Source of the DNA: Candidatus Sabulitectum sp.
GTDB taxonomy: Bacteria > Fermentibacterota > Fermentibacteria > Fermentibacterales > JCC-6
Direction: 5' to 3'
DNA: 5,237 nt
Assembly (NCBI GenBank): GCA_029934845.1
Contig: JAOZLN010000142.1
Coordinates: 1,511-6,747 of the forward strand
Shown here: positions 1 through 5,237 of the stretch, piece by piece
Layout of the letters: each line of letters opens with the position of its first letter
How positions within the stretch are numbered: position 1 is the stretch's first letter
Position numbers and translations under genes: made by a program
Notes under the pieces: model-generated
Told to the model about the DNA's origin: nothing
The model's database searches: none
Seen by the model: only the letters and a program-made list of their open reading frames with translations

Positions 1-339
1 ACCGTTAAAGTCTCTCTGATGAAGCCTGGATCTCCATATTACCCTGAGCAGCTCTATTGACCTGGGAAACTGAGCCTGTTTTTCCTCTAGAAGACGCGAA
101 ACACTCATTCTTAGATCTGAATGGGTCCGCATTATCTTCTCACCAATTCTTCCACCCAGATCAGGGTGCCCGATATCCATTAGAAACGGAACAAGCTTCG
201 CGGATACCTCGTGATCCGAAAGAAGAAGATCAAGCTCTTCCTCTACCATAACAGCCGACTGATCGACCATGTCGCCTGAAGCAAGATCCTGAATTTTCTT
301 GAATGTTCTCTGCGCCTTCGATCCGAAAAGAAATGCCAT
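1..339 (-). CDS. Unrecognised helical (possibly TPR-like) protein, N-terminal part, cut by window edge
   Basis: Reading leftwards from an ATG at 339-337, the frame stays open for 113 codons to base 1, so the C-terminus is missing. The start is supported by a GGAG ribosome-binding site at 348-351, 8 bases before the ATG and inside the 3' end of the transglycosylase gene. Only 5 bases lie between that gene's TAG and this ATG, so the two are probably co-transcribed and perhaps translationally coupled. The protein starts MAFLFGSKAQ and has no signal peptide or membrane segment, so it is probably cytoplasmic. It is rich in Leu, Glu, Arg and Asp with amphipathic spacing (for example around EEELDLLLSD, residues 33-42, and RSIELLRVIWRSRLHQRDF near the visible end). 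This resembles the helical hairpins of TPR or HEAT-type solenoid proteins. I do not recognise the family; the TPR idea is inference from helix pattern only. Confidence 0.82.
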   Translation of the reverse strand, partial: MAFLFGSKAQRTFKKIQDLASGDMVDQSAVMVEEELDLLLSDHEVSAKLVPFLMDIGHPDLGGRIGEKIMRTHSDLRMSVSRLLEEKQAQFPRSIELLRVIWRSRLHQRDFNG

Positions 340-344
340 GATAC

Positions 345-1751
345 CTACTCCGGTTTAATGATCAGGTTTTCACCAATTGATAATGCCGCTGAATCTTTAT
401 CGTTAAGTTCCATTATCTGTTCTACTGAAATCCCATATTCCTCCGCCAATGCCCACATTGAGTCTCCCGCCTGTACTACATGGGTTACCTGGCTGCTTGC
501 TCTCACAATTGCGACAGAACCCGATCCCTCTGGCGGAGTGCCTCTGAGAAGCAATTTCTGCCCGGGATAGATCACTGCTGAAGCAGACAGATCATTCCAT
601 AAAGCCACCTCTCTTGAGGAAACGCCCACAAGAGCACCAATACCGCCAAGTGAATCCCCTGATCTGACAGTGTACTGGAAAAAACCGGCACTAACAGCTG
701 CGTTCGAGTTTACCGGCACCCTGCCACTTTCAGGTAAAAGCATGTAATTACCAGGTAATGGCATTGATGAATTGTTTACCTCCATCAGGTCACTTACAGG
801 AATCCCAGTGGCGGACCCCACCGATGTCCAGGAATCTCCACTTTTTACAACATACCTGTCTCGCCTTATTGACCAGGCAACCTGAAAAGCAAGAGAGGCA
901 CGGCTGGTGGGAACTACTACTTCCCAGTTCCGTTGTCCTACCGGTGTAACTTCTTTAAGAAAACCTCTGTTACTCTCTGCAAGCATTTCCGGATCAATAT
1001 TACTTTCTGCTGCGAGTATTCTTAAGTCAAGCCCAGGCGGAACCAATATAACAGATAACTCGGGCTCTTCCCTCTCAAGCTGACGAACAGCCTGCAGTGC
1101 CGCTGAATATCTGGGAACAAATGCATCAGTTTCTCCAGGAAGCTCAATCAGGCCATATTCTTTCCTGGTGGCATTGGAAAGAGCTCTCTGCATTGCCCCT
1201 TCTCCACAATTGTATGCTGCCAAAGCAAGATGCCAGTCGTCGAAAAGATTCTTGAGATACAGTAGATAGTTTGAAGCAGTTCTTGTTGAAGCTGTCCATG
1301 AATAACGCTCGTCGATCTCATCCGTCATGTTCATCTGGAAATGCCTTGCTGTTCCGCTCATGAACTGCCAGGGACCGGCTGCTCCAACACGGGAATAATC
1401 CCCCACGTAATAGCTGCTTTCAACCCATGGTAAAGCAGCAAGATCGGAAGGAGCTCCCTGGCTTCTAAGCAAAGCTTCAAGCAATCTTATGGTACCGTCT
1501 CCGGCAGGGCAATCCTCCGGTGTATAAACAAGATCGCTGAGATGCGGAGCATGAAGCGGGATAACAGCAGCTTCAATTCTTCCAGAGGTGCCGTGAACAA
1601 TTGGGAACACAGACTGCTCAGGATACATCTCGACAGTGGAAGCACTAACCACTGCCGAGGATTGCTCGGAAGTAATACCTGTATTTTGCAATCTAATGCC
1701 TGAGCACGACGAAAAGAACAATATTACCCCGGTAACAAAGATGAACCTCAC
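345..1751 (-). CDS. mltD: MltD-like membrane-bound lytic murein transglycosylase lipoprotein with LysM repeats
   Basis: This enzyme family cleaves the MurNAc-GlcNAc bond of peptidoglycan without water, leaving 1,6-anhydro ends, and works in the periplasm. The 468-residue product starts with a short hydrophobic signal ending in a lipobox-like FSSC (residues 13-16). Cys16 would be lipidated, and Ser at +2 suggests the outer membrane. The SLT domain spans about residues 85-225: WVESS with the likely catalytic Glu111, GAAGPWQFM (123-131) and AYNCGEGAM (179-187), all family hallmarks. Residues 237-281 match the conserved post-catalytic segment of MltD (LDLRILA ... VVVP). Three LysM peptidoglycan-binding repeats follow, at about 300-339, 360-402 and 423-466, each opening with a (K/R/Q)(S/A)GDS motif. 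The first two are somewhat degenerate. The start is a GTG; it is chosen because it keeps the lipobox, although no good Shine-Dalgarno precedes it. An ATG four bases upstream (1755-1753) is out of frame. The architecture is that of E. coli MltD, so the family call is firm; the exact substrate role is inferred. Confidence 0.93.
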   Translation of the reverse strand: MRFIFVTGVILFFSSCSGIRLQNTGITSEQSSAVVSASTVEMYPEQSVFPIVHGTSGRIEAAVIPLHAPHLSDLVYTPEDCPAGDGTIRLLEALLRSQGAPSDLAALPWVESSYYVGDYSRVGAAGPWQFMSGTARHFQMNMTDEIDERYSWTASTRTASNYLLYLKNLFDDWHLALAAYNCGEGAMQRALSNATRKEYGLIELPGETDAFVPRYSAALQAVRQLEREEPELSVILVPPGLDLRILAAESNIDPEMLAESNRGFLKEVTPVGQRNWEVVVPTSRASLAFQVAWSIRRDRYVVKSGDSWTSVGSATGIPVSDLMEVNNSSMPLPGNYMLLPESGRVPVNSNAAVSAGFFQYTVRSGDSLGGIGALVGVSSREVALWNDLSASAVIYPGQKLLLRGTPPEGSGSVAIVRASSQVTHVVQAGDSMWALAEEYGISVEQIMELNDKDSAALSIGENLIIKPE

Positions 1752-1761
1752 GCATTTTACC

Positions 1762-1770
1762 AGGGGAGGT
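1762..1770 (+). promoter_or_regulatory. Strong ribosome-binding site of asd
   Basis: AGGGGAGGT lies 5 bases before the ATG at 1776 and is close to the anti-Shine-Dalgarno complement. It fixes the asd start and suggests efficient translation, in contrast to the divergent GTG-started transglycosylase gene. Confidence 0.85.
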
Positions 1771-1775
1771 ATACC

Positions 1776-2744
1776 ATGGCCAAAGTGGGTATAGCAGGAG
1801 CAACAGGCCTTGTTGGCAACGAAATGATTTCTGTTCTTCAGGAGAGTTCCCTTTCCATTAGTGAATTAAGACTTTTTGCAACCCAAAAAAGTATCGGTCG
1901 TTCCATCAATTTTAGAGGTCTCCCCCATACTGTTGAAATAATACAAAATGCCTCCTGGGAAAAGGGCATGATTATTCTGGGAGCAACATCCTCGGAAGCA
2001 GCTCATTCATGGGTTCCTGAAGCACTGAATGCAGGAGCATATGTAATTGATAACTCATCTGCATTCAGAATGGACAAAAATGTTCCCCTTGTTGTTCCAG
2101 AAGTTAACGGAGAAGATATAGAACCGCATCACCGTCTTATCTCAAACCCCAACTGTTCAACAATTCAACTGGTAATGGCTCTTGGCCCACTTCGTACCAT
2201 TGCACCAATTAAATGGGTTTCAGTTTCAACCTATCAGTCAGTTTCAGGGAGTGGTCGAGACGGAATTGCGGCACTTCGCAGGCAGGAAAAGCTTGCAGCT
2301 GAAACCGGGTCGTTTCATAGAAACGTCATTTGCGAGATTGGAGATCCTGAACCATCGGGCTACACAGACGAAGAGATCAAGCTCGTAATGGAGACTCCTA
2401 AAATTCTTGGATTGGATCTTCCTGTGTTTCCCGCCTGTGCAAGAGTTCCGGTAATGATCGGACACACTGAATCAGTTACAATCAAATTCAAAGAGAATGT
2501 TTCTGCATACACGGTGGAGCAGGAACTGAAAAAAGCACCTGGAGTCAAGGTAAGCGAACTTGGTTGTCAACCAGTTGAAGTGGAAGGAACAAACCACACA
2601 GTTGTAGGGAGGATCCGGAACCATCCTATGGATCAAAGCATCATTCAGTTCTGGGTTACCGCAGACAACGTCCGTAAGGGTGCCGCCCTCAATGCAGTAC
2701 AAATTCTTGAGCTCGTGTCAGAAAAAATTACCGGCTCTGCGTAA
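1776..2744 (+). CDS. asd: Aspartate-semialdehyde dehydrogenase
   Basis: The enzyme reduces L-aspartyl-4-phosphate to aspartate semialdehyde with NADPH in the cytoplasm. This is the branch point to lysine/diaminopimelate, threonine, methionine and isoleucine. The 322-residue product begins with the nucleotide-binding loop GATGLVG (8-14). The catalytic motif SNPNCSTIQ carries the nucleophile Cys127. YQSVSGSGRDG (153-163) holds the conserved active-site Gln154. The C-terminal half has GYTDEEIK (195-202), ACARVPVMIGH with Arg223 and the acid/base His230, and the family's closing motif DNVRKGAALNAVQ. Length and motifs fit the shorter bacterial type rather than the roughly 367-residue E. coli type. 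One local oddity is NVICEIG (183-189), where I recall NVIPQI-like sequence in relatives. The ATG start has a strong ribosome-binding site. The gene stands alone, divergent from mltD and convergent with the zinc-ribbon gene, and its stop codon lies in the loop of the terminator hairpin. Confidence 0.97.
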   Translation: MAKVGIAGATGLVGNEMISVLQESSLSISELRLFATQKSIGRSINFRGLPHTVEIIQNASWEKGMIILGATSSEAAHSWVPEALNAGAYVIDNSSAFRMDKNVPLVVPEVNGEDIEPHHRLISNPNCSTIQLVMALGPLRTIAPIKWVSVSTYQSVSGSGRDGIAALRRQEKLAAETGSFHRNVICEIGDPEPSGYTDEEIKLVMETPKILGLDLPVFPACARVPVMIGHTESVTIKFKENVSAYTVEQELKKAPGVKVSELGCQPVEVEGTNHTVVGRIRNHPMDQSIIQFWVTADNVRKGAALNAVQILELVSEKITGSA

Positions 2745-2760
2745 GCAGAACCGGTAATTT
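2725..2760. terminator. Shared, probably bidirectional intrinsic terminator between convergent genes
   Basis: Two 16-base arms (2725-2740 and 2745-2760) pair around a GTAA loop. In the plus transcript there is one C-A mismatch (2735 with 2750); in the minus transcript the same position is a G-U wobble, so the full stem pairs. The minus direction continues into a run of six T (2727-2722), a good U-tract for ending the holA/zinc-ribbon transcript 21 bases after its last stop codon. The plus side has only TTT after the stem, so termination of asd is likely but weaker. The asd TAA (2742-2744) occupies most of the loop, and the left arm encodes the last asd codons. Confidence 0.88.
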
Positions 2761-2781
2761 GCATAACAATAACTGAGTTAA

Positions 2782-3468
2782 CTAAAGGTCAAGATCTCCA
2801 TCATCCAGAAGATCAAACTCGTCATCAATGTTTTCTTCTTCATCGAGAGCAGCACCGCACTCCTCACAGAAAAGTTTCTGTGGAGGATTTATATGAGAAC
2901 ATGACGGACACTTTACGCTATCATCATCTCCATCATCGGCATCATCAAGATCAAGATCATCGTCGAGGTCAAGTTCATCAAGGCTGTCGTTATCCTCTGC
3001 AGGCTTGGCCTTCGGAGATTTAGCTGACTTGCCTTGTGTTGCTTCCTCTACGTCTCTGAGAACCTTCTTCATATCGCCAAGCTCGGAGCGGAAGCCATCA
3101 AGCTCATCGGCTGTGGAGTTTCTCTTTTTGGTAGCTGCGTCCAGATCCTTCTGGAAAGTAGGATCGTTTTCATCGTGCTCTCTGAGCCTTGCTCTTATCT
3201 GAAGTTCCTCAACAAGATCCGACTCGCTCTGGTGCTTTTTCTCAAGCTCATTGATCTTTTTCGTCAGATCATTAACCTTGCCCTCCAGAGACCCCTTCTC
3301 GGCTCCAAGCTTACCAAGTACATCGTTAAGCTGATCGTCATAATCGCCCCTGATTCTGGAATAAACCCTCTGGTTCGTCTCCGCCCTCATGGTCTCAAGA
3401 TTAGACAGCCTTTCGGAAAGCTCAGTACGTCTTGCCAGGAGATCCTGGATCTTTCTTTCCAGCGCCAT
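2782..3468 (-). CDS. Acidic coiled-coil protein with C-terminal zinc ribbon, function unknown
   Basis: The 228-residue product is in three parts. Residues 1-145 are highly charged with heptad-like spacing (segments such as KVNDLTKKINELEKKHQ, 64-80), indicating a long coiled coil. Residues about 158-183 form a linker dominated by Asp with DLD/DDD repeats, after a short Lys/Ala/Pro stretch. A zinc ribbon follows, with CPSC at 187-190 and CEEC at 201-204, a CxxC-10-CxxC pattern typical of small zinc-ribbon domains. The tail (206-228) is again very acidic. There is no signal peptide or membrane segment, so it is probably cytoplasmic. I chose the ATG at 3468 because GGAGGGG precedes it closely; a GTG at 3501 in the same frame would add 11 residues but lacks comparable support. 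The gene follows holA by 61 bases and ends before the shared terminator, so it is probably the second gene of that transcript. Coiled coil plus zinc ribbon recalls the predicted nucleic-acid-associated C4-type zinc-ribbon proteins, but I do not recognise a specific family. Confidence 0.85.
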   Translation of the reverse strand: MALERKIQDLLARRTELSERLSNLETMRAETNQRVYSRIRGDYDDQLNDVLGKLGAEKGSLEGKVNDLTKKINELEKKHQSESDLVEELQIRARLREHDENDPTFQKDLDAATKKRNSTADELDGFRSELGDMKKVLRDVEEATQGKSAKSPKAKPAEDNDSLDELDLDDDLDLDDADDGDDDSVKCPSCSHINPPQKLFCEECGAALDEEENIDDEFDLLDDGDLDL

Positions 3469-3470
3469 TA

Positions 3471-3477
3471 CCCCTCC
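3471..3477 (-). promoter_or_regulatory. Ribosome-binding site that decides the start of the zinc-ribbon gene
   Basis: On the minus strand GGAGGGG lies just upstream of the ATG at 3468, with 4 bases between the GGAGG core and the start. It favours this ATG over the in-frame upstream GTG at 3501, which would place this site inside the coding region. Confidence 0.7.
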
Positions 3478-3529
3478 ATTCGCAAATGTCTTAATTTCCA
3501 CAAACCACCATACACTGCGATATATTTCT

Positions 3530-4522
3530 TCATTTACCGGCGGATGTCAAGGAGAGAACGACAGAGGCAATTGATGCAAGCGGGTCTGTTCCTCTTTTTA
3601 ACCCGAAGTCAGCAGCTGAAAAAGTCTCTAACACCGCTGGAACTACGCTGTTTGAGCGTCTTCTTGCATTCTCCTCTACATTACGCCAGATGAACTGTGG
3701 GAAGCCCAGTTTTTTAGCCACTGCTTCCGGCGACATCCCGCTTTGCAGTAATTCTCTGGCTCCTGCCACCTGCCTCCATTTACTGTACAAAAGGGCAAGA
3801 AGCCTGATAGGTTCTTCTCCTGAGTGCAGAAGCAGCGAAAGAGACCTCATTGCAGCACCTCTTTTCCCGGACAGCACCTCGCCGCAGAATTGGAATGCAG
3901 TGGTTTCCTCAAGCCCCTTAACTGCTGAATACACTCCGGAAGAGTTCACTTCCGCTCCGGCACCATGAAAAAGTGCTATCCTGATTATTATGTCAGCAAG
4001 TCTTTCCAGTTTTCCGGAAGCAATTGCTTCTGCTGCTTGAGATCCGTCTCTTGTAAGCGAAATACCCTGTCCGGCAGCAAGGGTTCTGGTCCACTTCCAC
4101 ATCTGATTTGCAAATGGTTCCCAGCACGTGAATCCCGCACCGGCTGCTTCAAGTTTTGTCTGAAAGGCGTTGGATGGTTTCCGTCCTGCAGTTCTGCAAT
4201 AAAGGATATGGTCAAATCCTCCGGCCGAAATTTTTAAAAGCTCGCTCTTCTGCGATTTAGAAAGCTTATCAACATCTCCAATTATCACCAGTTTCCCCGG
4301 GTTGAAAAGAGAGCCTTCACTGAACAGGGCGCTGAGGCTTATATCAGAAAGATCCTCCGGTAAAAGCCTTACCGTATCAAAAGAAAGAGCTGATGCCCGA
4401 TTCCTCAGGGCATCCAGAAGACGGGTAGACTGGTAGTATTCCTCACCTGAAACCACAAAAGAATCCCCCGGGGAAGAACTCACCACCTTCTTCATCATTG
4501 CATCAAAGTTCTTAACTATCAA
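3530..4522 (-). CDS. holA: DNA polymerase III subunit delta (clamp-loader)
   Basis: The delta subunit opens the beta sliding clamp as part of the clamp loader at the replication fork. The 330-residue product has close to the usual family length. The N-terminal domain shows SFVVSGEEYYQSTRLLDALR (21-40), matching the family opening with its G-E-E motif. ALFSEGSLFNPGKLVII (65-81) corresponds to the segment where the clamp-binding element lies (Leu/Phe around 72-73). SGKLERLADIIIRIALF (169-185) matches the conserved RLANEIEKL-like helix. The C-terminal collar domain is clear: FCGEVLSGKRGAAMRSL (212-228), GEEPIRLLALL (235-245), ELLQSGMSPEAVAKKLGFP (257-275) and FGLKRGTDP (306-314). The start is a TTG at 4522-4520, favoured by AGGGGTG seven bases upstream; tandem ATGs at residues 9-10 have no such site and would cut the first strand. 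Neighbours are the zinc-ribbon gene downstream and a divergent PpiD-like gene upstream. No unusual substitution stands out. Confidence 0.91.
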   Translation of the reverse strand: MIVKNFDAMMKKVVSSSPGDSFVVSGEEYYQSTRLLDALRNRASALSFDTVRLLPEDLSDISLSALFSEGSLFNPGKLVIIGDVDKLSKSQKSELLKISAGGFDHILYCRTAGRKPSNAFQTKLEAAGAGFTCWEPFANQMWKWTRTLAAGQGISLTRDGSQAAEAIASGKLERLADIIIRIALFHGAGAEVNSSGVYSAVKGLEETTAFQFCGEVLSGKRGAAMRSLSLLLHSGEEPIRLLALLYSKWRQVAGARELLQSGMSPEAVAKKLGFPQFIWRNVEENARRRSNSVVPAVLETFSAADFGLKRGTDPLASIASVVLSLTSAGK

Positions 4523-4603
4523 TTCTCAACACCCCTATGGTCTTGCCACTTGGCATGTACTTTGCTTATTTTCCACCCTCAATTCAACAGAGGAGATTCG
4601 TTA
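4523..4603. promoter_or_regulatory. Divergent intergenic region of holA and the PpiD-like gene, with a small inverted repeat
   Basis: These 81 bases should hold the promoters for both directions. A 12-base inverted repeat, TGCCA-CT-TGGCA, lies at 4544-4555 near the middle and could be a regulator site or chance. For the leftward gene a weak candidate promoter is TTGAGG (4577-4582) and TACATG (4554-4559) with a 17-base spacer; the -10 is poor and overlaps the repeat by two bases. For the rightward gene, TTGCCA (4543-4548) and TTATTT (4566-4571) also have 17-base spacing, but again a poor -10. The role of the region is inferred from layout; neither promoter is firmly visible. Confidence 0.4.
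4530..4536 (-). promoter_or_regulatory. Ribosome-binding site supporting the TTG start of holA
   Basis: AGGGGTG on the minus strand sits 7 bases upstream of the TTG at 4522, a standard spacing. It is the reason for preferring this rare start codon over the ATG pair eight and nine codons further in. Confidence 0.6.
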
Positions 4604-5237
4604 ATGTTAACCTGGTTCAGAAACAATGCAAAGATATTCCTTATTGCCATCGTTGTCATCTTCGTTGGTATGATTTTTCTCCAGTGGGGCCGTGGCGGAA
4701 TTGAGAATGTTCAAGCTGACAAGCTTGTTGTAGGCACTGTTAACGGTACCGGACTTCAACCAACATCCTACGACTATGTCAGAGATGAAGTATACAACAG
4801 CATGAAGCTGCAAATGCAGCGAATGGGAGATCCTGATCCAGAGAATCAGCTTGCACTTATGTACAACGACATAAACAACACTGCCTTTGAGGTTCTTGTA
4901 GACAGAACTCTTCAAGATGAATATCTGAGGATCCTTGGCTGGGAATCAGTCAGGCCTTCAATGGCTGAAGCACTACTGAAAGCTCAGCTCAGAATCGTAG
5001 GCATTGAAGACCCGGAAGCATATCTGAGTGAATACAGAAATGATCCGAACTACGGATCAACTCTTTATCAACTGGTGGCTCAGGCTGACATGGCAATGTA
5101 TGATGCTGCCGCCTCTCTGGAAAACCTCATTTCCGCCAGCGAAGTCGGATTTCTTCTTAGCGATGCCATGACAACCGTTACAGCAAGATACATTCCGTTC
5201 AGATCATCCCCTGAACTTCCTTCAGACAGCGAACTTA
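4604..5237 (+). CDS. PpiD/SurA-like membrane-anchored periplasmic folding factor, N-terminal part, cut by window edge
   Basis: The frame is open from the ATG at 4604 to the window end, giving 211 codons plus one base. GGAG at 4592-4595, 8 bases upstream, supports the start. The protein begins MLTWFRNNAK and then has one hydrophobic segment (about 11-27) without a cleavage site, so it is probably an inner-membrane anchor with the rest in the periplasm, as in PpiD. VGTVNGTGLQ (43-52) matches the conserved VNG that opens SurA/PpiD chaperone domains. It is followed by long helices (about 54-190) and then VTARYIPF (192-199), like the segment leading out of the N-terminal domain in PpiD. The parvulin peptidyl-prolyl isomerase domain, if there is one, would lie beyond the edge, so catalytic activity cannot be judged. 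In this family the role is helping newly exported proteins fold near the translocon. The family call rests on architecture and short motifs; divergence from E. coli PpiD is large, so I leave the symbol blank. Confidence 0.8.
   Translation, partial: MLTWFRNNAKIFLIAIVVIFVGMIFLQWGRGGIENVQADKLVVGTVNGTGLQPTSYDYVRDEVYNSMKLQMQRMGDPDPENQLALMYNDINNTAFEVLVDRTLQDEYLRILGWESVRPSMAEALLKAQLRIVGIEDPEAYLSEYRNDPNYGSTLYQLVAQADMAMYDAAASLENLISASEVGFLLSDAMTTVTARYIPFRSSPELPSDSEL

Noticed and set aside
57..251. Plus-strand open frame of 64 codons at the left end
   Set aside because: It is opposite the partial minus-strand gene, which has a ribosome-binding site and an uninterrupted frame to the window edge.
1700..1727. 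Possible asd promoter (CTGAGC with TATTAC, 16-base spacer)
   Set aside because: The -35 matches the consensus at only three positions, so it cannot be distinguished from background.
1768..1775. Palindrome GGTATACC just before the asd start, considered as an operator
   Set aside because: It is only 8 bases, overlaps the ribosome-binding site and does not extend symmetrically, so chance is a sufficient explanation.
2770..2780. Small inverted repeat TAACT-G-AGTTA between the zinc-ribbon stop and the terminator
   Set aside because: Five A/T-rich base pairs around a one-base loop cannot form a stable hairpin, and it has no T-run.
3469..3501. In-frame GTG start for the zinc-ribbon protein, adding 11 residues
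   Set aside because: The extension would bury the good GGAGGGG site within the coding region, and the coiled coil begins right after the ATG at 3468.
3034..3693. A long plus-strand open frame (219 codons) opposite the zinc-ribbon and holA genes
   Set aside because: It lies antisense across two genes with strong protein-level support, crosses their intergenic gap, has no ribosome-binding site of note, and its translation looks like a random composition without domains.
4607..4915. Minus-strand open frame of 102 codons
   Set aside because: It is antisense to the PpiD-like gene, whose start, membrane segment and VNG motif are clear.
1..5237. Search for mobile elements, defence systems, CRISPR repeats, tRNA or riboswitch-like structures
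   Set aside because: No repeated units, transposase-like proteins, inverted terminal repeats or RNA-gene folds were seen by eye; every stretch over 300 bases is covered by a supported gene.

Overview
The window looks like ordinary chromosome from a two-membrane (Gram-negative type) bacterium. It carries a lipoprotein murein transglycosylase and a membrane-anchored SurA/PpiD-like periplasmic folding factor, both of which belong to a diderm envelope. Codon use and base composition look even across the window. I see no transposase, integrase, phage gene, CRISPR array, tRNA or rRNA. The mixture of recognisable housekeeping genes with lineage-specific unknowns (an acidic coiled-coil zinc-ribbon protein and a helical partial protein) would fit an uncultured or deep-branching diderm phylum such as one near the FCB group. 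That placement is an impression, not something the sequence proves.

Layout, left to right. Bases 1-339 (minus) hold the first 113 codons of an unrecognised helical protein that runs off the left edge. It begins 5 bases after the stop of the gene before it, a 468-residue MltD-like lytic transglycosylase lipoprotein with LysM repeats (345-1751, minus). Only 24 bases separate the start of that gene from the divergent asd gene (aspartate-semialdehyde dehydrogenase, 1776-2744, plus). The asd stop codon sits in the loop of a strong hairpin (2725-2760), which reads as a shared terminator for asd and for the convergent unit on its right. That unit runs leftwards: holA (DNA polymerase III delta subunit, 3530-4522, TTG start), then a 228-residue coiled-coil zinc-ribbon protein (2782-3468). 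An 81-base gap with a small inverted repeat separates holA from a divergent PpiD/SurA-like gene (from 4604, plus) that is cut by the right edge.

How the genes relate: there are three transcription blocks reading away from each other (mltD plus the partial gene; asd alone; holA plus the zinc-ribbon gene) and the start of a fourth (the PpiD-like gene). The functions are cell-wall turnover, Asp-family amino acid and diaminopimelate precursor synthesis, replication clamp loading, and envelope protein folding. They are general cell maintenance and do not form one obvious pathway. I do not find a convincing new biological system here. The least explained items are the zinc-ribbon gene and the partial gene at the left edge.
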